This document shows, piece by piece, positions 52,515 through 60,073 of a stretch of 64,000 bases of DNA (positions are counted from its first letter, which is position 1; each line of letters opens with the position of its first letter). The position numbers were made by a program, and so were the translations under genes. The notes under the pieces are model-generated. The model was not told where the DNA came from. It worked only from the letters and a program-made list of their open reading frames with translations, and searched no databases. The stretch is from Moorena bouillonii PNG (GTDB taxonomy: Bacteria > Cyanobacteriota > Cyanobacteriia > Cyanobacteriales > Coleofasciculaceae), in NCBI RefSeq assembly GCF_001942495.1, contig NZ_MKZS01000001.1, positions 6,123,871-6,187,870 on the forward strand, read 5' to 3'.

Positions 52515-53201
52515 ATGTCTAAGAACAAATTTTACGCCAGCAATCGGTCTTATATCTCCCGTTATCAAAACCATAAACTTGGCTTTAATGCTATAGCTTT
52601 GTTGGTATGGATGGGGATTTTAAGTACAGCACAACAAGCCATGGCTCACCATCCCTTTGGTGGCGAGACACCCGATAATTTCATCACAGGATTTTTGTCT
52701 GGATTAGGTCATCCCGTGATTGGTTTCGATCATCTTGCCTTTGTCATTGCTGTTGGCTTAATTGCAGCCGGATTTACCAGTGGTTTCCTGATTCCTGGTG
52801 CTTTTGTCCTCACCACCCTACTCGGAACAGGTATTCACTTGCTGGGAATGGACTTACCAATACCAGAGATTGCGATCGCAACGTCAGTGGTGCTCTTTGG
52901 CGGGCTACTGTTGAGTGCCAAAATTCCCAAGATATCCGTAGTGCTAGGGTTAGCGAGCTTAGCTGGTATTTTTCATGGCTATGCCTATGGTGAAGCAATT
53001 GTAGGTGCTGAAATGAGTCCACTATTGGCTTACCTGATTGGCTTCAGTGTGATTCAGTATGGTATTGCCATCCTAGCCCTAGGGCTGAGTAAGAGGTTGA
53101 TCAAACAATGGAAAGATCAACCCTTCCCACTGATGCGAATTTTAGGCTTTGGTATCTGTTCAGTAGGAGTCGTTTTCCTATCCTCTGCAATTTTTGGATA
53201 A
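52515..53201 (+). CDS. hupE: HupE/UreJ family cobalt (or nickel) transporter
   Basis: 228 residues from the ATG at 52515; the longer frame from 52347 has no family match in its first 56 codons. An N-terminal signal-like segment (FNAIALLVWMGILSTAQQAMA) precedes the conserved HHPFGG metal motif, then HPVIGFDHLAFVIAVG and FHGYAYGEAIVGAE, the conserved His/Asp sites of HupE. Six membrane spans. Cyanobacterial HupE genes under B12 riboswitches are regarded as cobalt importers. It is followed by a cupin-like gene and cobW in the same direction. Confidence 0.9.
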   Translation: MSKNKFYASNRSYISRYQNHKLGFNAIALLVWMGILSTAQQAMAHHPFGGETPDNFITGFLSGLGHPVIGFDHLAFVIAVGLIAAGFTSGFLIPGAFVLTTLLGTGIHLLGMDLPIPEIAIATSVVLFGGLLLSAKIPKISVVLGLASLAGIFHGYAYGEAIVGAEMSPLLAYLIGFSVIQYGIAILALGLSKRLIKQWKDQPFPLMRILGFGICSVGVVFLSSAIFG

Positions 53202-53539
53202 GAAGAATTAAGAATGTAGAATGAAGAATTTAGAATTAAGAATTTAGAATTGATCAGAATTTATAATTCTGCTTTATGTATTCTGCTTTCAGCATTCACC
53301 ATTCTTCATTTTGCCTTTCGCCTTAGAGGATATCTAAAAAGTTTTTTGATACTGAATTTTGCCCCCCTAGCCCCCCAATTATGCGGTGCGCACCGGTGGG
53401 GAAGAATCAATTTGCTGCTAAAAGTCCCCCAAGCGAGGGATCCCTCGCTTGGGGGACCAACGGGGGCTTGGATGTAGCAAATGAGACTTCTCAGACAACC
53501 TCTTAGGTAGCTAGTCCTTTAATTCTGTGTCAAAAACCG
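53202..53539. other. Spacer with palindromes, hupE to cupin-like gene
   Basis: 338 bp; TTTAGAAT/AGAAT short repeats after hupE, a GCCCCCCTAGCCCCCCAA repeat remnant and the perfect palindrome at 53424-53457. Enough room for a terminator; a single hupE-to-cobW transcript is not certain. Confidence 0.5.
53424..53457. repeat. Perfect 34-bp palindrome without loop
   Basis: GTCCCCCAAGCGAGGGA directly abuts its exact reverse complement. It is the kind of long palindrome that is unstable unless part of a mobile repeat. Confidence 0.75.
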
Positions 53540-54253
53540 ATGAAAGCTAACCAAGTTAAACAACTTAACTTTTCCGGTGCCTACATAGATGGGAAGTACG
53601 TTGAAAATGTGGAAAATTATCCCATTAACAGTCGTACTATCACCGTTAATCCTGAAGAGACAGATGCTTACCTGAGCGAAACGAACACCAGCATTATTCC
53701 GGCTTTTTCATCTACCATCCTAAAAGATACTACTGTCCAAAAAGCCAAATCCTTACTTTTGCTGGAGGTAGTAGAGAGCAAAAACATCGGCAAGATTGTC
53801 TTTGAGCCAGGGTGGGATCTCTTAGGGAATTTGATCGACTTCCCCAAAGATGTACCCCTGTGGAAATCTCCTCAAGATGAGGCTGGAATTATAGACGTCG
53901 ATCCCTATTTTATGGCAAGGCAATCGAGTACACCCCATCAACAAGAAAAGTTCTCTGTTAAAGTTAACCTCTGGTATGCCCCTTCTCGTACCGATTGTGC
54001 CATCCATAACCAACATGACTTTCTTGAGCTTCACACCCAAGTCTTGGGACAGGGACGAATGCAGAAGTTCAAAGAAAAGGATTTTGGGACTCTCTATGAA
54101 GATCTCTTGATGACTGAGGGATACACCCAGATCGTTCCTTTTTGTGAAGTACACCAAAACCAGCAATATACCTATCCGTGGCATCAGTATTATTCAGATA
54201 CGGATTGTATCTGGATGGCGATCGAATATCACCCGATTAAAAGTTCTAACTGA
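53540..54253 (+). CDS. Cupin-like protein of unknown function between hupE and cobW
   Basis: 237 residues, no signal peptide. The C-terminal half has a beta-rich pattern with clustered His/Glu (HNQHDFLELHTQVLGQGRMQ, EVHQNQQYTYPWHQYYSDTDCIWMAIEYHP), compatible with a metal-binding cupin barrel. The N-terminal half (FSGAYIDGKYVENVENYPI...) is unassigned. It lies 338 bp after hupE and 228 bp before cobW on the same strand, behind a B12 riboswitch. A role in cobalt or B12 handling is inferred from position only. Confidence 0.75.
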   Translation: MKANQVKQLNFSGAYIDGKYVENVENYPINSRTITVNPEETDAYLSETNTSIIPAFSSTILKDTTVQKAKSLLLLEVVESKNIGKIVFEPGWDLLGNLIDFPKDVPLWKSPQDEAGIIDVDPYFMARQSSTPHQQEKFSVKVNLWYAPSRTDCAIHNQHDFLELHTQVLGQGRMQKFKEKDFGTLYEDLLMTEGYTQIVPFCEVHQNQQYTYPWHQYYSDTDCIWMAIEYHPIKSSN

Positions 54254-54345
54254 ATCCTGAGATATTAATGTCTTACCTTCTTGACGGATATATATCCCAA
54301 CCTTAAACCTACCCTAAACTGAACACCAAAGGCGAACAACAAAAT

Positions 54346-54449
54346 AACCTTCAACCTTCAACCAACCTTCAACCTTCAACCTTCAACCTTCAACAAAATA
54401 ACCTTCAACCTTCAACAAAATAACCTTCAACCTTCAACCAACCAACCTT
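54346..54449. repeat. Heptamer tandem array AACCTTC, interrupted
   Basis: About twelve AACCTTC units in four blocks separated by AACC or AACAAAAT, just upstream of cobW. Confidence 0.9.
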
Positions 54450-54481
54450 AAACCTTAATTTTACTCCTTAACTTATTTAAA

Positions 54482-55516
54482 ATGGCTGCAAAAATTCCTG
54501 TTACTGTTGTTACCGGATTCCTCGGTAGTGGCAAAACTACTCTCGTGCGTCACCTGCTCCAAAATAATCAGGGCAGGCGCATTGCTGTAATTGTTAATGA
54601 ATTTGGTGAAGTAGGAATTGATGGGGAACTATTGCGTTCCTGTCAGATTTGTGATGAAGACGATGATGCGAATAATAATATTTTAGAACTAGCGAATGGT
54701 TGTCTGTGTTGCACGGTTCAGGAAGAATTTTTACCGACAATCCAAGAATTGCTGAAGCGTCGTGACAAGATTGATAATATCCTGATTGAAACCTCGGGAT
54801 TAGCGTTGCCTAAACCTCTAGTTCAAGCCTTTCGTTGGCCAGAAATTCGCACGGGCGCTACCGTGGATGGGGTGGTTACTGTCGTAGATTGCGATGCCTT
54901 AGCCGCTGGTACTTTAGTGAGCGATATCAATGCTTTAGAAGCCCAACGTCAGGCTGACCCAACCTTGGAACATGAAACTCCCATCGAGGAATTGTTTGAA
55001 GACCAGCTAGCTTGTGCTGATATGGTGCTGTTGACTAAAGTGGATTTAGTGGATAGTCCTACTCAAACCAAAGTAAACAATTGGTTGCAACACCAGTTAC
55101 CAACTAGTGTGAAGGTAGTTCCTTGTCACGAGGGAGAAATTAGTCCTGATTTACTGCTAGGATTTAATGCCGGAGTGGAAGATAATTTAGAATCACGTCC
55201 TAGCCATCATGATCATGAAGAAGACCATGACCATGATGATGATATTAATTCAGTTAACTTGATTTTAGATCAGGCATTTGAGCCACAGGTAATCAAGACA
55301 AAATTACGACAATTGGTGCAACAGCAAGAGATTTATCGCATTAAGGGATTTGTGAATGTTGCTAATAAACCCATGCGGATGGTGATCCAAGGAGTAGGCG
55401 ATCGCATTGAGAGTTTCTTTGACCGTCCTTGGCAAGCTGATGAAAAGCGTCAGACTCGCTTGGTGTTGATTGGGCAAGGCTTGGAGCAGTTAGGAATTCA
55501 GGAGGTATTTGGGTAA
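54482..55516 (+). CDS. cobW: CobW-type GTPase (COG0523 metallochaperone)
   Basis: 344 residues. Walker A GFLGSGKT near residue 12, metal motif GCLCCTV (CxCC) near residue 73, ETSGLALPKP near residue 100, NKxD-equivalent LTKVDLVD near residue 182 and a His/Asp-rich loop (SHHDHEEDHDHDDD) near residue 240. These are the marks of G3E GTPases that deliver metals; the long form with this layout is CobW, linked to cobalt insertion in B12 synthesis. An insert (SCQICDEDDDANNN) near 52 carries an extra Cys pair. Downstream of the riboswitch-hupE region. Confidence 0.92.
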   Translation: MAAKIPVTVVTGFLGSGKTTLVRHLLQNNQGRRIAVIVNEFGEVGIDGELLRSCQICDEDDDANNNILELANGCLCCTVQEEFLPTIQELLKRRDKIDNILIETSGLALPKPLVQAFRWPEIRTGATVDGVVTVVDCDALAAGTLVSDINALEAQRQADPTLEHETPIEELFEDQLACADMVLLTKVDLVDSPTQTKVNNWLQHQLPTSVKVVPCHEGEISPDLLLGFNAGVEDNLESRPSHHDHEEDHDHDDDINSVNLILDQAFEPQVIKTKLRQLVQQQEIYRIKGFVNVANKPMRMVIQGVGDRIESFFDRPWQADEKRQTRLVLIGQGLEQLGIQEVFG

Positions 55517-55520
55517 TCAA

Positions 55521-55576
55521 GGGAATAGGGAATCGGGAATCGGGAATCGGGAATCGGGAATCGGGAATCGGGAATC
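55521..55576. repeat. Heptamer tandem repeat GGGAATC x8
   Basis: One GGGAATA then seven exact GGGAATC units. Confidence 0.95.
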
Positions 55577-55745
55577 GGGCAAAAATCCGGCATTGCTGAG
55601 GGGCGGGATGAACATCAGTGGGGTGGGCATCCTGCCTGCCGGGGAATTGTAACAGGCAAGATGCCTGTTCCACCGATCAGATTACGGTGCAGTTTCCATG
55701 TGAGGTATGTACAATATTATTGTACAAGTCAGCTTCAGTGAAACG

Positions 55746-56030
55746 ATGTTAAGTCGGGAAACTACCTATTCTCAAGCAAGAGCTAACCTAGCTAGCATAC
55801 TAGATCAGGTTTACGATGAACGCCAAATTATGGTAATCAAGCGTCGTAACCAGAAAAATGTCGCGTTAATTGCTGAAGATGAATTGTCCAGCATCTTAGA
55901 AACCATTTATTTGTTGCGATCGCCAGAAAATGCCAAGCGCCTGTTTAGGGCTTTGGAATGGGCAGAGTCACAAGAAGCTACTCCTCAAAGTTTGGAAGAA
56001 TTAAAAGAGGAATTGGGTATTGAGTCGTGA
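55746..56030 (+). CDS. YefM/Phd-type antitoxin
   Basis: 94 residues from the ATG at 55746; the frame opens 39 bp earlier, but similarity starts at SRETTYSQARANLASILDQVYDERQIMVIKRRN, the DNA-binding part of Phd/YefM antitoxins. The acidic C-terminal end (SQEATPQSLEELKEELGIES) is the toxin-neutralising region. It overlaps the toxin gene by 11 bp. Expected to repress its own promoter together with the toxin. Confidence 0.92.
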   Translation: MLSRETTYSQARANLASILDQVYDERQIMVIKRRNQKNVALIAEDELSSILETIYLLRSPENAKRLFRALEWAESQEATPQSLEELKEELGIES

Positions 56031-56355
56031 CAAAGGTAAGAAAGACCGTGGTGTTTCCAATCCTGCTAACCAGAACCAATTAGCTGGGTATGTTCCGGTT
56101 TTCAGTCCTGATTTCAAAGCAGATCTTCGTTGGTGGTATCGCAACGATTTCAAAAAAGGAGATAAGATCCTGGATTTAGTAGCGGATAGTCTAGATGGTA
56201 ATCCGTTCACAGGACTAGGAAAACCTGAACCGCTTAAGTATATGGGTTCAGATATTTGGTCACGTCGTATTGACTTGGAACATCGGTTGGTTTATAAAGT
56301 TAGTGGAAATCGAGTTTACTTTTTGCAGGCTCGGTATCATTATCAATCAGGGTAA
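56020..56355 (+). CDS. YoeB/RelE-type toxin (mRNA endoribonuclease)
   Basis: 111 residues with a TTG start inside the antitoxin end; a later start is possible, since similarity begins at YVPVFSPDFKADLRWWYRNDFKKGDKILDLVADSLDGNPFTGLGKPEPL. The C-terminal WSRRIDLEHRLVYKVSGNRVYFLQARYHY has the YoeB active-site Arg/His/Tyr set, so it is probably functional. Cleaves mRNA at the ribosome when freed from the antitoxin. Confidence 0.92.
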   Translation: MSRDKGKKDRGVSNPANQNQLAGYVPVFSPDFKADLRWWYRNDFKKGDKILDLVADSLDGNPFTGLGKPEPLKYMGSDIWSRRIDLEHRLVYKVSGNRVYFLQARYHYQSG

Positions 56356-56380
56356 AAGCATCTAATTTTCTGAATCCTAT

Positions 56381-56414
56381 ATATAGTGTTTTTTGAATTT
56401 AACAAACACTATAT
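56381..56414 (+). terminator. Hairpin after the toxin-antitoxin pair
   Basis: ATATAGTGTTT (56381-56391) pairs with AAACACTATAT (56404-56414); AT-rich and 25 bp after the toxin stop. Confidence 0.4.
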
Positions 56415-56655
56415 GTAGATAATGCATGGTCAACAAGCACGCGGATCGATGCAGCGCGGTCTTGGAGAGCTAGTGCTGTCTTGCTGTTTTGGGGTTTCCC
56501 TTATGAGCAACTGCATCAAGACAATCCATTGTCAACAAGTGCATTAAGGCAGGGTTTATTGAGAACTATTCCCGGTCACTCAACAACATGGGTTTACCCT
56601 GCATTATCAACCTGATTAGTGTCCGTTTTTAACTGAATATCGACTGATCTAAACA

Positions 56656-56973
56656 ATGCTAAGTGACATCAGAGAAGTTGCTAGGATACTGTACGAACTA
56701 AGCGATCGCATCCAGCAAGCTCAAGAGGAAAAAAGTCAAAATATTGCCAATTACTTTCAACAAATTGAGCAATGTCTTCGAGACAGTATAGATGCCCTGG
56801 AAAATCAACAAGAACCTGTTGCTGAATGGGGTGAGCTTGCAGTCTATGCTAATAATTTCTCTAAAATTCTAGGTGATGAGATAGGTGACGATGAAGCCAA
56901 TAGGCTATCTGGCAGTAGCCTTCTTCTGGCTGGATCACAGAGTTTACATTCAGTCAATCTATTACGAATCTAG
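56656..56973 (+). CDS. Small helical protein of the NACHT module, effector-associated type
   Basis: 105 residues, all predicted helix (ILYELSDRIQQAQEEKSQNI, YFQQIEQCLRDSIDAL), then GELAVYANNFSKILGDEIGDDEANRLSG. Similar small helical domains occur next to or within NACHT/STAND proteins of cyanobacteria, where they act as docking parts. First of three plus-strand genes. Upstream 300 bp is non-coding except for the terminator hairpin. Function by context only. Confidence 0.65.
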   Translation: MLSDIREVARILYELSDRIQQAQEEKSQNIANYFQQIEQCLRDSIDALENQQEPVAEWGELAVYANNFSKILGDEIGDDEANRLSGSSLLLAGSQSLHSVNLLRI

Positions 56974-57077
56974 CTACAATACAGCCAATACTCCCATTTT
57001 TAGTGCATTGAGGGTACTCATGGCTGAAAAGGGATAGAGGATTGGCTTTACCGTGAGGGGCTAAGGAGAAATTAGTT

Positions 57078-57470
57078 ATGAGTGGCGATCGCAATATTCA
57101 AGCAGGTAGAAACTACTATGAAACAGGTAGAGATTACCGAGAAACCAACTTCAGGGACCAAGGTAATTACAAAGAGAAGCATGACAACAATAACCCAGAG
57201 CAAAAACAAAACCTCGCGGAAGCTGCAGCAGAGATTCAACAATTACTAGAGACCTTAGACAAAACTTACCCTACCGATACTACCACTGGAAAGATGAATG
57301 TGGCAGCAGCAGCAGTTGAGCAGATTGAAACTAACCCTGTTTTGAGAAATAGAGTAATCAGTGCCTTGAAAGCTGGTGGTGTCAGTGCTTTTGAGCAACT
57401 GCTGAACCATCCGGCTGCTAGTTTTATTATCGGTGCGCTGGAAGATTGGCAGGAAACTCAGCAGTCTTAA
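57078..57470 (+). CDS. Small protein sharing N-terminal motif with the NACHT protein
   Basis: 130 residues; AAGGAG ribosome-binding site. N-terminal GRNYYETGRDYRETNFRDQGNYKE resembles GRNYRETDFGDHGSYSET at the start of the 57512 gene, a beta-type tag repeated in cyanobacterial conflict proteins. The C-terminal 80 residues (AEAAAEIQQLLETLDKTYPT ... ISALKAGGVSAFEQLLNHPAASFIIGALEDW) form a helical domain common in cyanobacterial multidomain signalling proteins. It ends 41 bp before the NACHT gene. Probably a partner of it. Confidence 0.75.
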   Translation: MSGDRNIQAGRNYYETGRDYRETNFRDQGNYKEKHDNNNPEQKQNLAEAAAEIQQLLETLDKTYPTDTTTGKMNVAAAAVEQIETNPVLRNRVISALKAGGVSAFEQLLNHPAASFIIGALEDWQETQQS

Positions 57471-57511
57471 CACCAGACTAAACTTCGATCACCCTAGCTT
57501 AATCAACAGTC

Positions 57512-59983
57512 GTGACTGAAGAACGAAAGCGGCCAGAGCGTCAAATTAAGACAGGACGTAATTACCGGGAGACTGATTTTGGTGACCACGGTTCGTATTC
57601 CGAAACTAATTACTACTATAATTCGGAGCAGCCAAGACATTTGCCAGCTCCCCTTTGGAAAGAATTACAACGCAAGCTAATTGGATGGCTCGACCGTGAT
57701 CAGTATGCTGCTAGTCGCATTCGCAAAAAGTTACTAGAAGCAGTCAAGCGGGAGGTAACAACTCGACTCCAGGATTCTCTGCACCAAGACCAGTTAGAGA
57801 TGAATCTCTATCTGGAATTACCCATGGAGGAGAGCAAGGGGGCGGTAGAACGTGCCGAGCGACAGAAAGTAATTCCCCTACCGCCTCAAACCTCAGCAAT
57901 GGAGGTATTTGAACGGCCAGATGTGAAAGGTCGGTTACTAATTTTAGGGGAACCGGGGTCTGGAAAAACTACCACTTTACTAAGACTAGCCGAGGCTTTA
58001 GTTAGGCAAGCAGAACAGAATCATGTTGCACCTATCCCGATCATCTTCGAGCTTTCTGCCTGGAAAAATGATCAGCAACCCCTTGATCAATGGTTAGTAG
58101 CTCAACTCAAGGACAAATACAGCATTGACGAAAAAATCAGTCAACAATGGTTTAAAAACCATCAACTACTGCCCCTTCTCGATGGTTTAGACGAGTTAGG
58201 CATACCCCGTCAACGGCTGTGCGTCACCAAAATTAATCAGTTTTTCAAGCAAAACATCGAACGCCGTGGGGTGGTTTGCTGTCGCCTGGAAGAATATCAG
58301 CAGGGAAGAGTCAAACTACGTAAACTTAATGGGGCTTATTGCTTGCAGTCCCCTAATAAAGTCCAAATTCAAGATTATCTCCAGCGCCTGGGTAAACCGG
58401 AGTTTTGGCAAGTGCTATCCAGTGATACCCAGATGAGAGAACTGGCAGATAAACCCCTGTTTTTAAACGTAATGGTGACGGCATATCAGAGGCAGCCGAT
58501 TACCAATAAAGCACAACTGTGGTCAGCCTATGTGGAGCAGCGCTTAAAGTTACCCCTTGATGAGCAAAAATATCCCAAGGGAGTTCCTTATGGAGATGAG
58601 GAGACTAGACATTGGTTGACTTATCTAGCTCGGCAATTAGTAGCCGATTCAACCACTGAATTTTTAATTGAAAATATGCAGTCATATTGGTTAAAAAAAG
58701 GTTTTCAAAGAAGTCTTTTTCGATTAATTTCTGGACTGATTATTGGTCTGCTTTATGGTTTGATATTTGGTCTGCTTTCTGATTTGATATTTGGTCTGCT
58801 TTATGGGCTGATATTTGGGCTAATTTTAGGGCTAAATTTCACGGATTTTAAAGACTACGAAAGACAAGCTAAAGCTTTTTCTGTAAGTTGGTATGGGCTG
58901 ACTTCTTGTCTGATTTTTGGGCTGACTTCTTGTCTGATTTTTGGGCTGACTTCTTGTCTGATTTTTGGGCTGAATTTTTTGCTTATTTTTGGGCTGAATT
59001 TTTTGCTTATTTTATTTTTGGGATGGATAATTTTTGGGCGTTTTTTTTGCTTAAAAACAGAACTTGCTAAGGAAAACCCTAATCAAAGTATAAAAGAATC
59101 TTTTAAAAAAACGTTTATTATTCCCCTGTTTGCTTTTCCGGCTGGGGCATTAATTTTTCCCTTTGTCTCCATCTTTACCCCAACTAACTTTGATTTGACT
59201 AGCTCTTTAAGAATGGGTTTACTTGTAGGATTGGTTTCGGCAATAGCAAGTGGGGGTCAAGACTGGATACCGCACTTGACCCTGAGGCTAATTTTGTGGC
59301 AAAGGGGAGCAATTCCTTGGAACTATGCCAGGTTCCTCAGTTATGCCGCAGAACGGCGGTTGATTCAGCAAGTGGGAGGCCGTTACCGTTTTATTCATGA
59401 TTCCCTGCGTCAGTATTTTGTGGGCAATGAACCTGTTCCAGCCCCCCTGATTGAAGGTTATAAAAACCCTGGGCTGGGCTATATTCTGTTGGGATTTTCT
59501 CTGTTTGTTTTTCTAATTCTTAGTAGCAGCATCTATAGGGTTGACAGTGGGCTAGAATCAACGGTAGTACCAGTAGTCCAGAGCGGTGATGTGGTTCTCA
59601 GGGATATTGTGACCCGTCATTGGCGCAAATTCCACCACGGAGATGTGATTGACTTTTGGGTTAAAAAAAATTTGGCGCAGCAAGGCTTTAATGGTAAGAA
59701 GTACATTATGCGGATTGTGGCGTTACCTGGGGAAACGTTTGCGATTAAGCAAGGAGAAGTTTATATCAATGGTCAACGGCTGCAAACTGACTACATTCAA
59801 GCAATTCTCATCCAAGATGATGACGAAGTAGACAGAGAAATCCCCTCTTGTTGCTATTTAGTTTTGGGTAAAAATCCAGATGATCAGGATAAGTTGTTGA
59901 TGCGCTTGGTGCATAGGAAGCAAATTTATGGTAAAGTCTTATTCCGTCTTTTTCCCTTTGGGCGATTTGGTAGGGTGGATTAA
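57512..59983 (+). CDS. NACHT NTPase, membrane repeat region, degenerate signal-peptidase-like C-terminus
   Basis: 823 residues, GTG start. Order: motif GRNYRETDFGDHGSYSET (15-32); helical linker; NACHT domain with Walker A GEPGSGKT (146-153) and Walker B LLPLLDGLDEL (219-229); winged-helix-like part to about 390; hydrophobic region (about 405-640) with repeated GLIFGLLYGL and GLTSCLIF/GLNFLLIF units; an anchor (LLGFSLFVFLILSSSIY); then about 125 residues resembling S26 signal peptidase, with VQSGDVVL, GDVIDFWV, YIMRIVALPGETFAIKQGEVYINGQRLQTDYI. In active enzymes the first block has Ser and the second YIKR; here these are Thr and Met, so the peptidase is probably inactive. STAND NTPases of this sort are stress or phage sensors; that role is inference. 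Confidence 0.88.
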   Translation: MTEERKRPERQIKTGRNYRETDFGDHGSYSETNYYYNSEQPRHLPAPLWKELQRKLIGWLDRDQYAASRIRKKLLEAVKREVTTRLQDSLHQDQLEMNLYLELPMEESKGAVERAERQKVIPLPPQTSAMEVFERPDVKGRLLILGEPGSGKTTTLLRLAEALVRQAEQNHVAPIPIIFELSAWKNDQQPLDQWLVAQLKDKYSIDEKISQQWFKNHQLLPLLDGLDELGIPRQRLCVTKINQFFKQNIERRGVVCCRLEEYQQGRVKLRKLNGAYCLQSPNKVQIQDYLQRLGKPEFWQVLSSDTQMRELADKPLFLNVMVTAYQRQPITNKAQLWSAYVEQRLKLPLDEQKYPKGVPYGDEETRHWLTYLARQLVADSTTEFLIENMQSYWLKKGFQRSLFRLISGLIIGLLYGLIFGLLSDLIFGLLYGLIFGLILGLNFTDFKDYERQAKAFSVSWYGLTSCLIFGLTSCLIFGLTSCLIFGLNFLLIFGLNFLLILFLGWIIFGRFFCLKTELAKENPNQSIKESFKKTFIIPLFAFPAGALIFPFVSIFTPTNFDLTSSLRMGLLVGLVSAIASGGQDWIPHLTLRLILWQRGAIPWNYARFLSYAAERRLIQQVGGRYRFIHDSLRQYFVGNEPVPAPLIEGYKNPGLGYILLGFSLFVFLILSSSIYRVDSGLESTVVPVVQSGDVVLRDIVTRHWRKFHHGDVIDFWVKKNLAQQGFNGKKYIMRIVALPGETFAIKQGEVYINGQRLQTDYIQAILIQDDDEVDREIPSCCYLVLGKNPDDQDKLLMRLVHRKQIYGKVLFRLFPFGRFGRVD
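58895..59014. repeat. 24-bp in-frame tandem repeat, five units, within the NACHT gene
   Basis: Three units GGGCTGACTTCTTGTCTGAT plus TTTT and two of the form GGGCTGAATTTTTTGCTTAT plus TTTT, encoding GLTSCLIF x3 and GLNFLLIF x2 in the membrane region. Confidence 0.95.
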
Positions 59984-60024
59984 TATCATGTCCGGTTGAA
60001 TACTTATACTAAGGGCAAAAGCAA

Positions 60025-60052
60025 GGCAGAAGGCAGAAGGCAGAAGGCAGAA
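60025..60052. repeat. Heptamer tandem repeat GGCAGAA x4
   Basis: Four exact units between the convergent NACHT and WD40 genes. Confidence 0.9.
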
Positions 60053-60073
60053 GTAAACAAGTAAGCTTTGTCC

